Notes: generated from the sequence alone by a model not told the origin. A stretch of 64,000 nt of DNA from Setaria digitata (GCA_003640385.1 RCAB01000185.1:49369-113368); one strand, 5' to 3'; numbered from the stretch's first letter, positions 38,701 to 52,954 are shown. Numbers and translations: made by a program.

Positions 38701-41293
38701 TAACCACATTAATTTTCGCGCTATATGGATTTAGTAGTTCTTGAACACCTGGTCGGATATTTGAAAATTGAGTGAAAATGCAATTTAAACCAACAATTAT
38801 TTAATTTTTTGATTTTTGAAAATAAGAAAAGTGAAACGCATAAAAAAGAAAATCTATCTGCAGTTATTGTAAAAAAGAAAAAAGAATTGCACATTGTAGT
38901 TTAGCTAAGTTCTTTGTGTTTGATCACTAAGTTAGAAAATATTCATTGTTACATTCCCGAGGTTTTTTTTTTTTCATTGTTGAGTTTCAAATAAACTTTA
39001 AAATTCATTTATCATTTTGTTTTCCAAAAAAAAAAAAAAATCTCTACCAAAATGTTTCTTGTCAACCCAGAATTTAATTTCTACTGACAGTTGGGTTATT
39101 GAAAATGCCATAATATATCTGTTTTCAAAAACGGCCAAAAGTAAACATTTGAGCATATTTAATTACTGTTCATTCAAATTTATGAGCTCTAAATAGTTTT
39201 TAGTTTCTCCATTAAAATTGCTTGTGTGAGATTTATGTAGAGGTTTGGAAATGTGTGAATCCAATTATAACAGACAAAATACTTTACTTCTTTATTGCTA
39301 TTAGAGAGGATTTATTCGAATACTTATTGAGTAACAATGATAATATTGTAGTTTAAGAGACAAAAAGAGTTATGAATTTTCCCCATTCCTCCATCAAAGT
39401 TTACAATTGTATTATTGGCTCATAGTCTGGCTGTCACGGTTCCATTCCCTTTTCTATTATATTCTGATAAAAATTTCAATAGTAATGGAAAAATTTTAAG
39501 AATCAAATACCAGACCGATACGGCGGCTAGCATAGTACCAGAATAAATATTTGTCTATTCACCGGTAAGCAATCAAAATTTTAATCCTACTTTATCCAGT
39601 GTAAAATAATTTTTCATAATTGAATCTCTAAGGCATTTTATTTTGAAAATAAACCAAGATTTTTTTTTTTTTGGTATTAACTGAGCAAAGTTGTTCCGTT
39701 TTCTAAGATAACTTTTTCTTCTTGATTCCTAATTAATGATTATAAAGAAAAAAAAAAAAAACTGCACCGTTAATTGAATGATTTCAATACCATCAAGACT
39801 TTCCAATTAAAAAATATTTGTTTGAAAAAAAGGCAAAAGGATAGCAAGTAAAAGATTCAGAAACTGACATGATATGGCGCCATGCTGAATGTGGGATGAA
39901 TCGTCGTAACGTAATTTTTAGACGGCATATCACAACATGTGTTACCGCATTGTCAGTCATTAAACTCTCAAGCTGTTTGGTAATGATAGCAGTGATAATA
40001 AAATGTTAAAGATTGATTTCCATCATGTCTAATGATTAATAAAATTTTTTTATCTTTTGCAATTTATGTAGTGTAAATGTTCAAGTTCGTGTGTATTTTA
40101 TATTATATTTTTCGCACAATTTGTTTTATAAATCATTGCAAATCGCGATCCTCTTTGAGAAGTGAAAAATATGTGAAGTTGAAGATGGAAAGAAAGGGAA
40201 CGATTTAAAAGAGAGATGGAAACAAAAAGGAAAGAAGGGAAGGCGGCGAAAAGTTTGACAGGAAAAGTAGAAAGGAGTAAATGAAATTTGTTATCAGTTC
40301 CTATGTAATAACCCTTGTAACGACCATTTCCTAACATTATCATTAAATTTGTTCATTTTAATAGTTCGAATCACAAATGGTAGCCATATATCATTGCGCT
40401 CATTAAAGTTTCTGTTTATTCCGAAGCAACAAAATCGTACGAATAGCCTTCCTCACTTTTAAGAAAATTTTTATTTTTTTCTTGTAAAAACGATAGCAGA
40501 GAAAAGAATCAGATATCCATTTGCTATTTTTTTTTTCGTTTTTATTCTTAGGAATGATATTTAGATGAAGCTATATGATTAGATGTGGAATTATTATTTC
40601 CTAATTGGCGAAGAGAAATTTAGGCAATAGAGAAAAGAAAGATATTTTTGGTGAAAGAATAAATAAAATTGTTATCGTCAGTTCTATCACTGTGTAAAAT
40701 GGTTAATACATCTCATGTGACAGTAATACTTAGATCTAGTGATTATTAGTTAGTGCTGTCTTCTTGTTGTTATTATTGCTGCTGCTGATATAAGTGTGCA
40801 ATAAGAAAGTGATAACATCAGCAAATTAGAGGAGTGACTTTCGGGCTGTCCTTGAAATGTTTTGGCCTCAATCTGCATTTGCATGCCGATATTTTCAGTT
40901 CCAACGATAGTGTATATGTATTTCTTCAGCCTTTCTTACTATACGCTCAGTTTTACCGACAACAAAGTGCCAATGATAGATTATCACTGACAACATTGTC
41001 CCATTATCACTATCAGTGGCACTGTTACGGTTAGAGCTGCTACCACGACTGCTACTCTTAATTAATTGGATAACTGGCGAAGTATTATCACTAGTGATTG
41101 CTGCTTTGTTTTTACCGATTAAATTTATCCCTGGGGCAGCTCAATTCCTATTTCTTCATAACAAAAAGCATTTAATAATAAACGAATTATTTTAGAGGCG
41201 ACCATTGTTTGCGATCATATAGTTTATAAAAAAAGTATATTTCTTTGCATGAATTATAATAATTTTTCAAACCTAATTCCTAACTAGACTACC
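32795..41293. other. Long intergenic region, no gene supported
   Basis: About 8.5 kb of AT-rich DNA with many homopolymer runs. The first part carries the prx-6 3' UTR, with an AATAAA at 33101-33106. A 27-bp direct repeat occurs twice at 37238-37291. Open frames (up to about 99 codons near 35613-35912) are A/T-driven, lack domains and do not splice into anything recognisable. I found no convincing tRNA fold. The right end should contain the promoter of the PDZ gene. Confidence 0.55.
33101..33106 (+). terminator. Candidate polyadenylation signal of prx-6
   Basis: AATAAA about 305 nt after the prx-6 stop codon (32792-32794). Plausible distance; not distinguishable from chance on sequence alone. 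Confidence 0.3.
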
Positions 41294-44200
41294 ATGTTGG
41301 GTAGAACAAAAAGCAACAAGACTAGTACTTGCTCCATGTTGTTATCAGTTTTCTTGGCTATCGGGCCAAATGCTGTTTCCGCTGATCGTACTTGCTTTAC
41401 GGCCAGTCAGATTGCTGGTATCATATTTGTGACATCATTTACGACATTCTTCGCTGTCATTGGCATAGCATTGTTATTGTGGTACTTCTATCGGAACCGA
41501 GCAATTGACAAAAGTGAGATGTTGAATTTCATTTATTATTTCATAAATTTAAATTTCACAACATTGTTGCACTTTAGAATCGTAGCTAATTTCCGGAACT
41601 TTAGACAATAAAATTCAATAAAAGGCAACAAACTCATGTATTGTCACTAATTTTTTTATTAGTTAGAGAAATTTGTAATATTTTAAATTTGTGCCACCTT
41701 AAGAAGGAGGGAAGAGTGACATTAGTTAAATACTACATATTTTCTCATTCCAAATAATTTTTAATTTGGAATCAAAAACACAAACTTTTAATGCATCCAA
41801 ATTCATTCCAAATTGGATTTCAGAGTGGAAGGAAAAAATTGTTATGTGCTTCCTTTTCACAATATGTATTATAGTAATATAATAAAAATTTAATTTTTAT
41901 TGAGAGCAATTTCCAAAATTATCTAAATCTGCAGAAAATTTAATAATATTTCAAATCTATAAAACAAATAACTTCAGAGCTTAACTTTGCATGCTTTCAT
42001 TGTTTTTCTGAACTAAATAAAGCTTGAATATTTATTCCTCGACTTATGAAAAATTAAGTCGTTCGAATTCTCCAATTGTAAAAAATAGCTAATAAAATTA
42101 GAAAAATATTACAGAAAAAGAAAACGAAAATATAAAATGAAATAGTATTTGTTCGAAGATCAGTGTAGAAGTCTCATTGTTCATTGCTAAGGCGGTGAAA
42201 TTTGATATATTACTTCTTTCAATTATTTTGATGTCGAATTTTTTTTTTTTTTAATGGAATAATTCATCAAAATTTATGAACTTTTCCACAATTCGAAAAT
42301 AGGGGAAATAGTCAAATATTGTGGAAATTTTTAATAACTGAGCAAGCTTTCTTTTGCAATAAAAAATTGCAAAAAGAAAAAAAAAAAAATGAATGCAACA
42401 AGTTAGCCAAATCTATCACATAAGCGATGTCGATGAATAAGCTACATAACATATTTTTACAAGCAAATTTAGAATTTTGGGCAAAAATTTTTAGTTTTAT
42501 AGGCTTCAAATTTGGATTTATTATAATGAGCCAAAGTTTTCCACACTTTTAACGTTTTGAATTTGAGTTGAAATATGAATTCTTGTAATATTAGTGCTTA
42601 TAGGCAAAGAATTTCCTTTTATTTGAGAGAAACTTTGCAAAATATTGCATTAATTCATCGTGATTGTTATCAGAATTATTGGCACATTAAAACGATACTC
42701 CTTCATTCACTTTTTTTCCGAAACTAAAAAAATACTAAATTAGAAAAAAAAACTGCAGGAAGAAACTCTCTTAAATTAGTAGTCATTTAAAAAGATAAGA
42801 GGAGAAAAACTTGTTATTTATATTCGCAAACTGTCAACAACATGAATTAGATACCGGTCTTAAGCACTTTCATATTCAAATTGGATTTTTTTTTAATTAA
42901 AATTTAGATATTAACAACTATTTCATTATATCAAATATGGCCGGCTGTAATTCGCCATATTTAAAATTCCACATGCTACATTATTTCTTTGCATGAAAAA
43001 GGTGCCTTTCATAAAACCTAATCTAAAATCCCTTATAACTGAATAGATTTTTTTTGTGCATCAATATTAACTTCGAAATTTTTTTGCAGCATTGCAGAAA
43101 AAAAAAAAAAAAAAAAAAAAAACAATCGATTAATTGTGGGCTTTCTGGAAGCATTTTAAATTTTTGCAATGCAAAAAGCAAAAACTTTTCGATGTGACGA
43201 ATTGAACTGTTCATAGACAGCATCAATTCATGTACATACTAAATGACTAGATTTTATTTTCATACTCAAACATCGCTCTTTAAATCAAAATAGTCGATTT
43301 CTGAAAATCAGAAGTCATTTTTCCTTCTTGTCGGATAAGAAAAATCGAATGGTATTACTTCACAAAAAAAAAAAAAAAATGTAATATTACTTTAGACTTA
43401 ATTAATAAATTCGTAGCTAAGATCAACTCATCTGAGAATTTAGCAAATAACAAAGAAATTTGGACAGTTTATCCCGTTTAAGAAAGCAACAAATAGCTAA
43501 GTCAGAAAAAATGAGGGACTGGAAATGCAAAAAAAAAAATCTCATTCTTAAGAAGTGTGAATTTTTTGAAATATTTGCCAAATTTTTCAAAAATTAATGG
43601 ACGCTTTGGGATGTTCCAAATGAATGACCGAATTGTCAGGTCTTTTTTCAAAATAAAATGTCCAATTATAAAGTTATATAAAATACGACCGGATATCAGA
43701 AATCAACTTCAAAGTAATATAAACTTGTTTATCCTGTTTTTTTTTTTTTTTTTTTTTTTTAATCTAATTGTTTATTCTGACGAAAGCCGCCTGAATCGGA
43801 GATTTCTGCTTTTTTTTTATTACATTATTCTTAAAAATTTCCTCTCATTTTAATTAAATAGATTTTTTCTAACCTTTTCAAAATTTACGAATAGACTTAA
43901 TGTTTAGAAATCACAATTTTTAGAGCAAAAACCTTAAAACATTAAGAAAATTCTATTTGAATCAGGAAAGATGAATAAGAAGTTAATACGAAACAGAATA
44001 AATTTTTAGGGCTGAGACTCATCCAAAATTGGAGAGAAAGTTAGAAATTAAAAAGCTATACTAGTGAAAAGTTTGCAAACCAAAATTTGTTACTTTTGCA
44101 AACAAGTGATTAATTTTAAAGAGCTTCTGAAAGGATATAGAACCTTGAAGTTTTGATGAGTTCCTTTATTTCGGATCATATAATTGTTAGTTTTTACGAA

Positions 44201-47200
44201 TTACCTTTAAACTGAAATGGCTCATTTATTTCATGACGTAAACAAATGTCTTATTATCATCAAAACGAGTTATTCTTTAAACTTTTACAGACATTTTAAC
44301 AGCATGTCTGAAATAAACTGCAATAACATATTTATAAATTTATTTTTTGAATATAAATTAAATTATTAAAAAATTTTTTTTCTCCCTGTCCCATTTCTCC
44401 TCATTTTTCGTTCCCATCCTTCTTTTCTGATTTTTGTGAGAAAAAATTCAAAACGATAGAAAAATTTTGAAAATTCGAATAATTGAATGTTTTTTTTTTT
44501 TTTTTTTCTAATGAAATGAATGTAATATTTCGTGAAGTATAGAAAGTTGTTCAAGATATTTGATGACGAGAATTGAAACACTTGATGCAATTAAAATAAG
44601 GCCAATGAACTTTCGCTGCCACTTTACTGCGATTAAAATCAATGAAGTGTGTAATAATGGTGCGAATAATTTAGAGGATCCAAATTTCTACTATAAAAAA
44701 TAAAGAAGCATTGGCGCTTGGATTCTTTTGTAAGACATGATACAAAGTAATTTATAGAAACTAATTAGTCGTTCTGGTTTTTTCTTTTTTTTTTTTTTTT
44801 TTCTTTTTATTTGCAAAAAATGCAATATTACTAATATCTTTCGCTTTTGAATTGCAATATAAATTTTAATCAAATAATCATGCATATTTTCCCTTTGTCA
44901 TCTTTTGCGCTCATAAAAAAAATAACCAAAACAAATGAACTTTTTTTTTTACCGAAATAAACTTTGTCTATTTTTATTGTAGTAATAAAAATGAAAATCA
45001 AGCGTCTAATAAGTGAAGAGCATTTAATTAAATTTCAGATTTTATAGCTGCTGTTGAAAACAATGCAGGAAAATCGGGAAAAATTATTTACAATGAAAGA
45101 ACAAATGAAATGGAAAATAAAGCTGTTGAAGCTATCATATTGCCATCATTTCTGGATAAGGTCAGAAAAACTAATTTTCGAAAAAAAAAAAAAAAAAACT
45201 TTTTGCTAACCGATTACGTTTTGCTTCTGGAGAAAACTGAAAAAGAATTCCACAAGATTTTTACAATTGAAAATTTTTCTAAAATTATTTCTTTTCAGTA
45301 GCTAGCCTTAAAGTTCCATTCGATTTTTTTTCGGTTCATTTGTATTTAGATGACATCATGCAGTTCATTAACATGGAAATATGAGGATGATACGGATAAT
45401 GTTCATGGAGAAAATCAAAAAATTCAGCCAAAGCAACAACAACAAAGATGTTTAGAATCTCAGCCAGTAGTAGCCAATGATATATCGTCTAGTAGTTCAA
45501 TAAACATCGTAAGTTCGTCCAATTTGATCAACTCGAATTTTTTGGGTCAGAATGAATTTTCAATATCAATTTTTTTTTTTACTTTATTTAGTGATTTTAG
45601 CTGGAAGATGTTGTTCGTTGCTTGTTGAACAAAGATACCAGTGCACTAGGTTTCCAGATAGCGCAAAGATCGGATGGAATATGTATTAGTTATGTGGAGC
45701 CAAATGGTCCAGCTGATCGTTCAGGAAATATTTTTGTTGGTATGTCCTCAAAATATATGGACCAATTTAAAATGTGATTAGACTTATGGAATTAATTTTT
45801 ATTAAGTAATTGCATACCTGAGCATAATCGTCTATCACACAGAAATATTATGATAATATGAATATAGCAAAACTTAATTAACAAAATTTAAATGTTTAAA
45901 GCGCTCAGTTAGATTTTCTTCTGCATGATGTCGATTTTTTCTTGTTTTCTTTTTTTTTTTTTTTCAGGTGATAAAATAAAAGAATTAACTATAGCCTTTG
46001 AAAATATGCCAATTACTGATGCGTTGACAATTCTCAGCTGCGCCTCCACGTATAAGGTATGGGCTTTCATTTGTCACCTTTGTTTACCCGTTTATTTCGT
46101 TTAATTTTCATTTAGAATATTTAGACTTCAGCTATTTTAAAATATGTAATTGAAACTGAATGGAAAGGATAAAACCGGACAGAAATGAATATTGGAACTA
46201 GCAGAAAACTGAGCATAAATTTATATTTGAATAGTCAATTAAGAATTTTTTTTACACAGTTTACATACTTTGAAAACATTTGAGGGACTTGAACTTGATT
46301 TCCTAGTTATCCGGTATTTGTCATTATTACATGAAAACATTTTCGAAATAATTTGCAGATTCGATTGGAACTAGAAAGAGCAATAATTGAAGATGCTATT
46401 CAGCAAAATTACACGGAAATGGCAAAGCAGCATCCCGATGTCTCATTAAATCCAAATCAACAGTTTTCTTCACTTTATAAAAGTCATTCAACTTCAGATT
46501 TGATCCTACGATTACAGAAATCACGAATGTGTGTTGTTGAAAAATTCATTTCATTTAAATTAGAAGTCATCAGTGAAACTACCAACAATTTACAGGTATG
46601 AAATGAAAAATTAATTAATCCATCTCAATTTTTAATTAAGGCCTGGTAAAACTGTAAATGGTGGAAGCTTTATGTCCAATCAAAAATATCAACTTCCACA
46701 ACAATCCATTATAAATACCATCCGGGAAGAAGCATCGTCGATAGCTTCCGAGACTTTTTCGCAATCGAGTCCACCCTCAGAGCTTATACCAACCATGAAG
46801 GAAACATTCATCAGTGAAGAAACAATATTAATTAGAGATGAATCTTCGGGATCTCCAGTATCAATCATGAAAAACCATCAACCTTCTCCGAGTGAAATAT
46901 CTTCTTATGAGACATCACCTCAAGTGAAAAATCAACCCTGTATGGTAACCTCTGAAACTAGGCTGGAATCGAAATACATCTCGGATTCTGCATCGTTACA
47001 GCAGGAAACAATAAACGAACATACTGTTCTTTCGTTGACACCGGAAGAAAATTACAAAGTAGATGAAATTAATTATAACGGATGTTCAGAGTTTATTGAA
47101 GTATGGTTTAACATTTTGACCATTTTTTTCAATGAAATATTTAGATTTTGAAGAGTATTCCAAAAAAAAGAAAAAAAATATCACTAAATAAAGTGAACTG

Positions 47201-49584
47201 AAGTATGACTAAATAGGGTTACTGAATTTCCTCGCATGAGCATAAATGTAAAGTAATAATGTGATACTGTCAGTATCACGCAAATCTTCAGATCCTTTTG
47301 CATATGGAGAAACATTTTTTCGATGGTGATAGCATTCGTTTTGTTTTCCTTGAAGAAACTTATCAGAAACTTGTTGCTTTTTCTCATTAAAACTCTAAGA
47401 ATACATTGACACTTCTTTCAGCTATTTAGGGCTTCTGAGTGAGTAGAAAGATGAATAAATGATCCATTCTATTTTTTGCTATTTCTTACTATCCTAAATT
47501 CCAACAAATATAAAATGAACAAATTTTCAGCGATCACATTTCGTGTATTCAAATACGAGTATCAAGGATGACATTCAAAAAAGTTGCATTGAGTTTTGTG
47601 AATTGATTGAGCCGAAACGTGAATCGATTGTTATCGAATTTGAAGAGGATCAAGCTAATTATAAAGCAACTAATTCACCGAAATGTGATGGAATAAACGA
47701 TGAAGCAGAAAATGATTTGCAGCAGACGGATGCCAATACCATGAATGATGCATCTCTAAGCGTAAATACGTCAACTTGTAAAACCATTGAGTTAGATCAT
47801 GCTGAAAAAGATGAAACATCCGGAAACACATCGATTGTAGCTAATGCAGAATCTTGCCCATCAGTTGCTACAGTTGAAGCACCAGTGGAATTACTAAGAA
47901 GCACAGATGTTACTGAAAATAAATGCGATACGAAAAACAGTACAAAAAGTCGATCACCAAATGATGCTGAAGAACCACCTAATTTAGCACCTTCAGTGGC
48001 ACCAAATCATCTAGAAATAAATGAACTGAAAAGCGGGAATGCTTTAAAGGACAACACACTAATTAATGAGTTATCGGTAACAGATTCTGGGGAAAAAATT
48101 AGTAATGATACATTACCAAACTCAATCAGCCAACGATCACCAAAACGTAGCCGTTTACGGAAACTTTCGGGCAATTGCGGTGTTTTCAATGAAGGTAATC
48201 TCGGGAAGAACAGCAAGAAACTGAATGGTACTGCTGAAGATGAGGGAAATAGTCGGAGTAATATACTGCAAAGGTTATTTTTCGAGATTCAATTAGCTTT
48301 CAAATATTTTATTATTCGAATTTTTTCCTGAAGCATTAAGCTAGTAATAAATCATTAAAAAATCCTTCGAAAATAATTAATAGTAATATAGCACCAAATT
48401 CTATTAGCCACAATTAAGTTAAGTGTTTTGAAACTTCCACACAATTCTCAATTTCAATGATTGTTGCCAGTTGCAGAAGCCCGAAATGGAATCCGAAACA
48501 CCAGTCTCAAATCCCGGTTGTTACCAGAACACCATCAACAAAATCCAAAAACAAATTTCCAAAAATTGAAAACAATAAAGTTGTTGATAGTCCCATGCAT
48601 CAGTCACGCGCCAAAACGGTTGAAGATGGTTCAAAGGTAATAATTTTAATCTAATATTTTCACTGTTTAGCCAATGTGAACATCAAGGACGAATTATTTT
48701 CTCAGCCTTTTTGATTCTTTTCAACTCTTATGATAAAAATTCCTAAAAAAATTTGAATGAATAATTTAAGAAAGACAATCAAACCTTAATAATTTAATTA
48801 AAGGAATAGGAATGAAAAGGTGAAAGCCTATTTCAAGCCAGAAAAGTCCGAGGAAAAATGAAATTTTCATCTAAATTTTTATTTTGCTTTGCAGGATGAT
48901 ATGAATGGTGCATCACTTTATATTGCCAAAAAAGAAGCTTTGCGTAAAACTTATCTTCCATTTTCGAAAATAAATAAGAGGTAATAAATTTATTTATTAA
49001 TTATATGATTCATTCTTTAATTTCGGTAAGACAAATACAGACAAATTCAGCCAGCCAGTATAAAAATGTCAATTATTTGCTTGATAATTAATTTAAATAA
49101 ATTTTTTTTACAGTTGGTAAATGACAATTTAAAAATGCAGTAATATTCAAGTCGTATAACACTGCTGCTTAAGATTCGCTTTTAGAATACTAAAATTCAT
49201 TTAATCAATTCAGTTCGGACGAATCATTTGTTTGTTGCTTTTTCACTGCAATAATGAAATTGATCAGCGCAATTTGCACATTTATGACTTCACTGAAAAT
49301 TTGATCGCTTCTAATGTTTTTCATTTCTCATTTTTACTCATATAAATGTACTTTTAGAAATTTTCTTTCTAAATTTTTCAGAACAAATTCATTGCTCTAA
49401 GAAGTGTTATAAAAAGTTACAAATAGTTTTATTTTAGAGTACTATTTAAATACTAACTGTTTCTTTCTCTTTTTTTAGTGAAGAAATGGACTTAAACAAG
49501 GAGCGTAAGGCTCGCCTGGAAGCCAATCAGGCCTTATTACAAAAACAACAAGAAGAACTAAGAACTTTGGGCATTTTGCCTTAA
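41294..49584 (+). CDS. Single-pass membrane protein with cytoplasmic PDZ domain, unknown function (11 exons)
   Basis: Exons: 41294-41513, 45039-45160, 45350-45508, 45601-45739, 45968-46056, 46359-46528, 46641-47100, 47531-48273, 48471-48636, 48895-48980, 49479-49584; 819 aa in phase. Residues 1-30 look like a signal peptide (LLSVFLAIGPNAVSA). A very short extracellular stretch (DRTCFTASQ) is followed by a transmembrane helix (about 40-66) and YRNR, a typical cytoplasmic stop-transfer. A PDZ domain spans about 168-250, with the ligand-binding loop ALGFQI (182-187), the segment SYVEPNGPADRSGNIFVGDKI, and IRLELER as its last strand. Residues 260-750 are acidic, Ser/Thr-rich and probably disordered. 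The conserved-looking C-terminus is a charged helix ending in LRTLGILP. Intron 1 is 3.5 kb. The exon 6 donor at 46528 (gtgtgt) is chosen over the stronger-looking one at 46595, because only the former stays in frame with exon 7. I do not recognise an orthologue. Confidence 0.75.
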
Positions 49585-50953
49585 ATTAATTAAATTTGTT
49601 TATATAGTTCGAAATACCTCTGAACCTGCACTAGCTAGCATTGCTTTCTTCTATGAAATTTCTTTTAAGAAATTTTATTTTCATTTTTTTTACTCATATT
49701 AATGAGATGGTATTTTAAACAAATGAAATAATTTAATTAAAAAGAATTATGAATTCTTTTTAAAAGTCTATAATTGTTGCTAATTTCAATTGAAATGATG
49801 TGATATTGATATTTTTTTTTCTGTTAGATTATGCAAGACAACTTATATATCCACGATTATTTATTCTATTTGTATATATGAATAAGAAAAAAAAAAAGTT
49901 TTGCAAAAATGAAGTCATCTTCCATTATTATCTTCATTATGTTGCATTACAATTTTCATTTTTTTTTTCCTTTTTTTCCAAACGTTTAGTTTTTGATTTT
50001 GTTGCACAAAGTATATAAAATTGAATGAAAGACTGTGTCACTTAAGTTTTCGCAAAAAAAGAAATTTAAAAAATTAAAACAATGGGAAGAATTAACTTTT
50101 GAGCTTCAAAGCTTATGCTGCAGTTCTGTCTCAGAAGTAAATTAGAAGTGAAAGTTAATCATAAACTAAACAGACATAATGATACAAGGAAAGAGTATAA
50201 CTTTTTTTTAATGCTTTTTGTTTTCCATATGAAAAGTGATCATAGATTAGGAATGATTTTTAGACAGGTACTAAGGAAGAAATTATCATTTCAAACTTCA
50301 TATACATAAACGAATAGTGATGAAGGTCTAATAAGGTTGCTGATATTTAATATAATTCGTTGAAAACAGTCCAATACTATTAGCAGAAGTAAAAGTTTTA
50401 GCAATTAGAAACGTTGACTCATTTTTACACTACTAATTGGACACTGTTTTATCTAGTAATGATACCGATAGAACTATTCCACCTGCTGAACTCTTCAAAT
50501 TCTTTCCACTAATTGATTTGCTATAAGAAAGTGTCAGTAATAAGGGGCTGTAAGAAATAACTTTAAAAAGCTGAAATTATTGAGCACTACTCTGTTTCTA
50601 TAAAGGCAAGAAGAAAAAAAAAGATTTCTTTGAGTGGAAGGAGCATTTTTAATGTTTGATTTACTTTTAAATTGAAATGCTTTTCATCTCATTTAACTAT
50701 GTTTTTACTAAACAAACAAAGGAATTGAATAATTGAAGGAAATAGCAATAAAAACAAACAAAATAGCTAGTTCTTCATCGGTTGTTGATAATAATTGCTT
50801 AAATTATGTTTTTTTTTTTTTTATAGTTTAGCTAAAATTTTTATTTTCATAATGTGATTGCATTGGATCACTCTGATGCTTAGTTAGAAATGCACTGATT
50901 AATTTGCAATTATTGACTAGACCTATTAGTTTAAGAAAATGAAATGAAAACAC

Positions 50954-51254
50954 ATCAAGTTTGCATAATTTAAAATTAGTTTCTTTTATTTCATGAATTA
51001 TATTCTATCAAGACAACAAGAAGCGAAGAGTCGAAAAAAATTTTTTTTAGAATGGAAAGCCAATTCAATTCAACAATTATCACTGTATAGAATATTTTTT
51101 CANTAATCAAGTTTGCATAATTTAAAATTAGTTTTTTTTATTTCATGAATTATATTCTATCAAGACAACAAGAAGCGAAGAGCCGAAAAAAATTTTTTTT
51201 AGAATGGAAAGCCAATTCAATTCAACAATTATCACTGTATAGAATATTTTTTCA
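50954..51254. repeat. 149-bp direct duplication flanking a single N
   Basis: Copy 1 (50954-51102) and copy 2 (51106-51254) differ by two substitutions and are separated by an N at 51103 plus two bases. This looks like two overlapping contig ends, possibly from two haplotypes, joined without merging. Confidence 0.85.
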
Positions 51255-52679
51255 AAATAACCTAATGTGCTACTGTTTTGGATAAAATATGATATCAATT
51301 GCTGGCGGTGACATACAGCACAACTGCGGTTAAAATTTTCATTTCATGTATACTGTGTCAACTTATAATGAATGTATTTGTGATTATGAAAATAGACAGA
51401 AATTTAATTTATTGTGATAATAATTCTATCATAAATGACGATTCTGGTTTAGATTTTTCGGCATATTCAATTTTTCTGTCTTTTTTTCTTTTAAATAAAT
51501 AAAAGAAAGTAGCATATTAGTGAATGAAAGCTCAAGGAACGTTTATAGATTTAGTTTTTTTTGGTTCAAAAATATCACGAAAAATTTCTCACTGAATTCT
51601 TCTAAAGATTCAAACTAATTAGTAATTGATCGACAATTAGGCTGCCTTTACAGAATTCCAATGAATGTATTTAGATTGACAAATTTAGTTCTTGTAGATG
51701 CGGAAATTACCTAAGCGCTTAGAATCAAAGTAGTGAAATCTTTTCACGTGTTTAACATAGCTACTTTCATCAATTCCAATAGTCTACCGTGACCTGATAT
51801 TTTTTAGACAATATAATAATGACCAATGTTTCATACAAACTCAAAATGTAATTAACCTGATGAAGACCTTATCAAACATATCAGTCAATAAAATACTAAT
51901 TTCTTTTCAAAGCTATAGAATATGCCAGTCTTACTAAAAGTTAAAAATTTGCAATGAGAAAAATTTTTCAAAGAAAAAACTTCAGCTTTAAGTGCAAATT
52001 TTTCTCGTTTTTTTTTCTTTTCCGCTTTTTATAGCTTCATTAATGTTTCGTCTTCCTGAGAACAGATTTTTTCATTTTTTAAATATATTTGCTACTATAT
52101 AACTTTTTGCCTTACACTTATTTATTTTATTTTTTTGCAAAATTGATTTTTGCCATTCAATCGTTTTCTTTTTCACAGTCTCAAAATTCCTTTAGTTCGA
52201 TGCAAAAATTGAAGCGGAAAAGAATCAATTTACAGGTGTAAGTTGTGGAAATTTTTGATTCCTGTAAGGCATTTTCCAATTCATAATTAGATTTGATTCC
52301 AGAATTCCATAGCACCAAAAGATCTGACGAAGAGAAATCTTGTCAACAGCAACAAATTTTTCAATTGCCATGGCTGCTTTCGTTGATTACTTTGCTATGC
52401 TGTTGCTGTATTCATTGTATCTGATGATATGTTCAGGTTTGCTTTTTCAAATTCTTGAAAAAAAAAAGTATTGAAGAAGTTTTCCCCAAGTGTGACAGTT
52501 TCCTTTTTGATTTAAACAGAAAGCTATAAATTGAAATTTGAAACTAACTTCATTTAGAAAATTAAAGAATAAGGTTTTCACTTGACTCATGAAATTTCGG
52601 AAATGTTCAAAGCTAGCGTAAAATGGATACGTGCTGCAAAGAAGTTTAAAAACACATAAATTTTGAAAAGAAAAAAAAA

Positions 52680-52954
52680 CAGAAAGTTACCATAAAATTG
52701 AAGATTTCGGCGTAATGTCAATAATATTATAGATTTGTTATTAATTTCTATGGATTTTATCATCATTCCCTCAAAGGATTCAACAATTTCTAATTACCTT
52801 TGCTAAATCTTCGAAANCAGAAAGTTACCATAAAATTGAAGATTTCGGCGTAATATCAATAATATTATAGATTTGTTATTAATTTCTATGGATTTTATCA
52901 TCATTCCCTCAAAGGATTCAACAATTTCTAATTACCTTTGCTAAATCTTCGAAA
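52680..52954. repeat. 137-bp direct duplication flanking a single N
   Basis: Copy 1 (52680-52816) and copy 2 (52818-52954) differ by one base (taatgtc versus taatatc) with an N at 52817 between them. Same pattern as the joints at 14627 and 51103. Confidence 0.85.

Noticed and set aside
40834..41034. 66-codon frame just upstream of the PDZ gene as an upstream exon
   Set aside because: No donor in phase with 41294 and the sequence lacks any signal; more likely promoter or 5' UTR.
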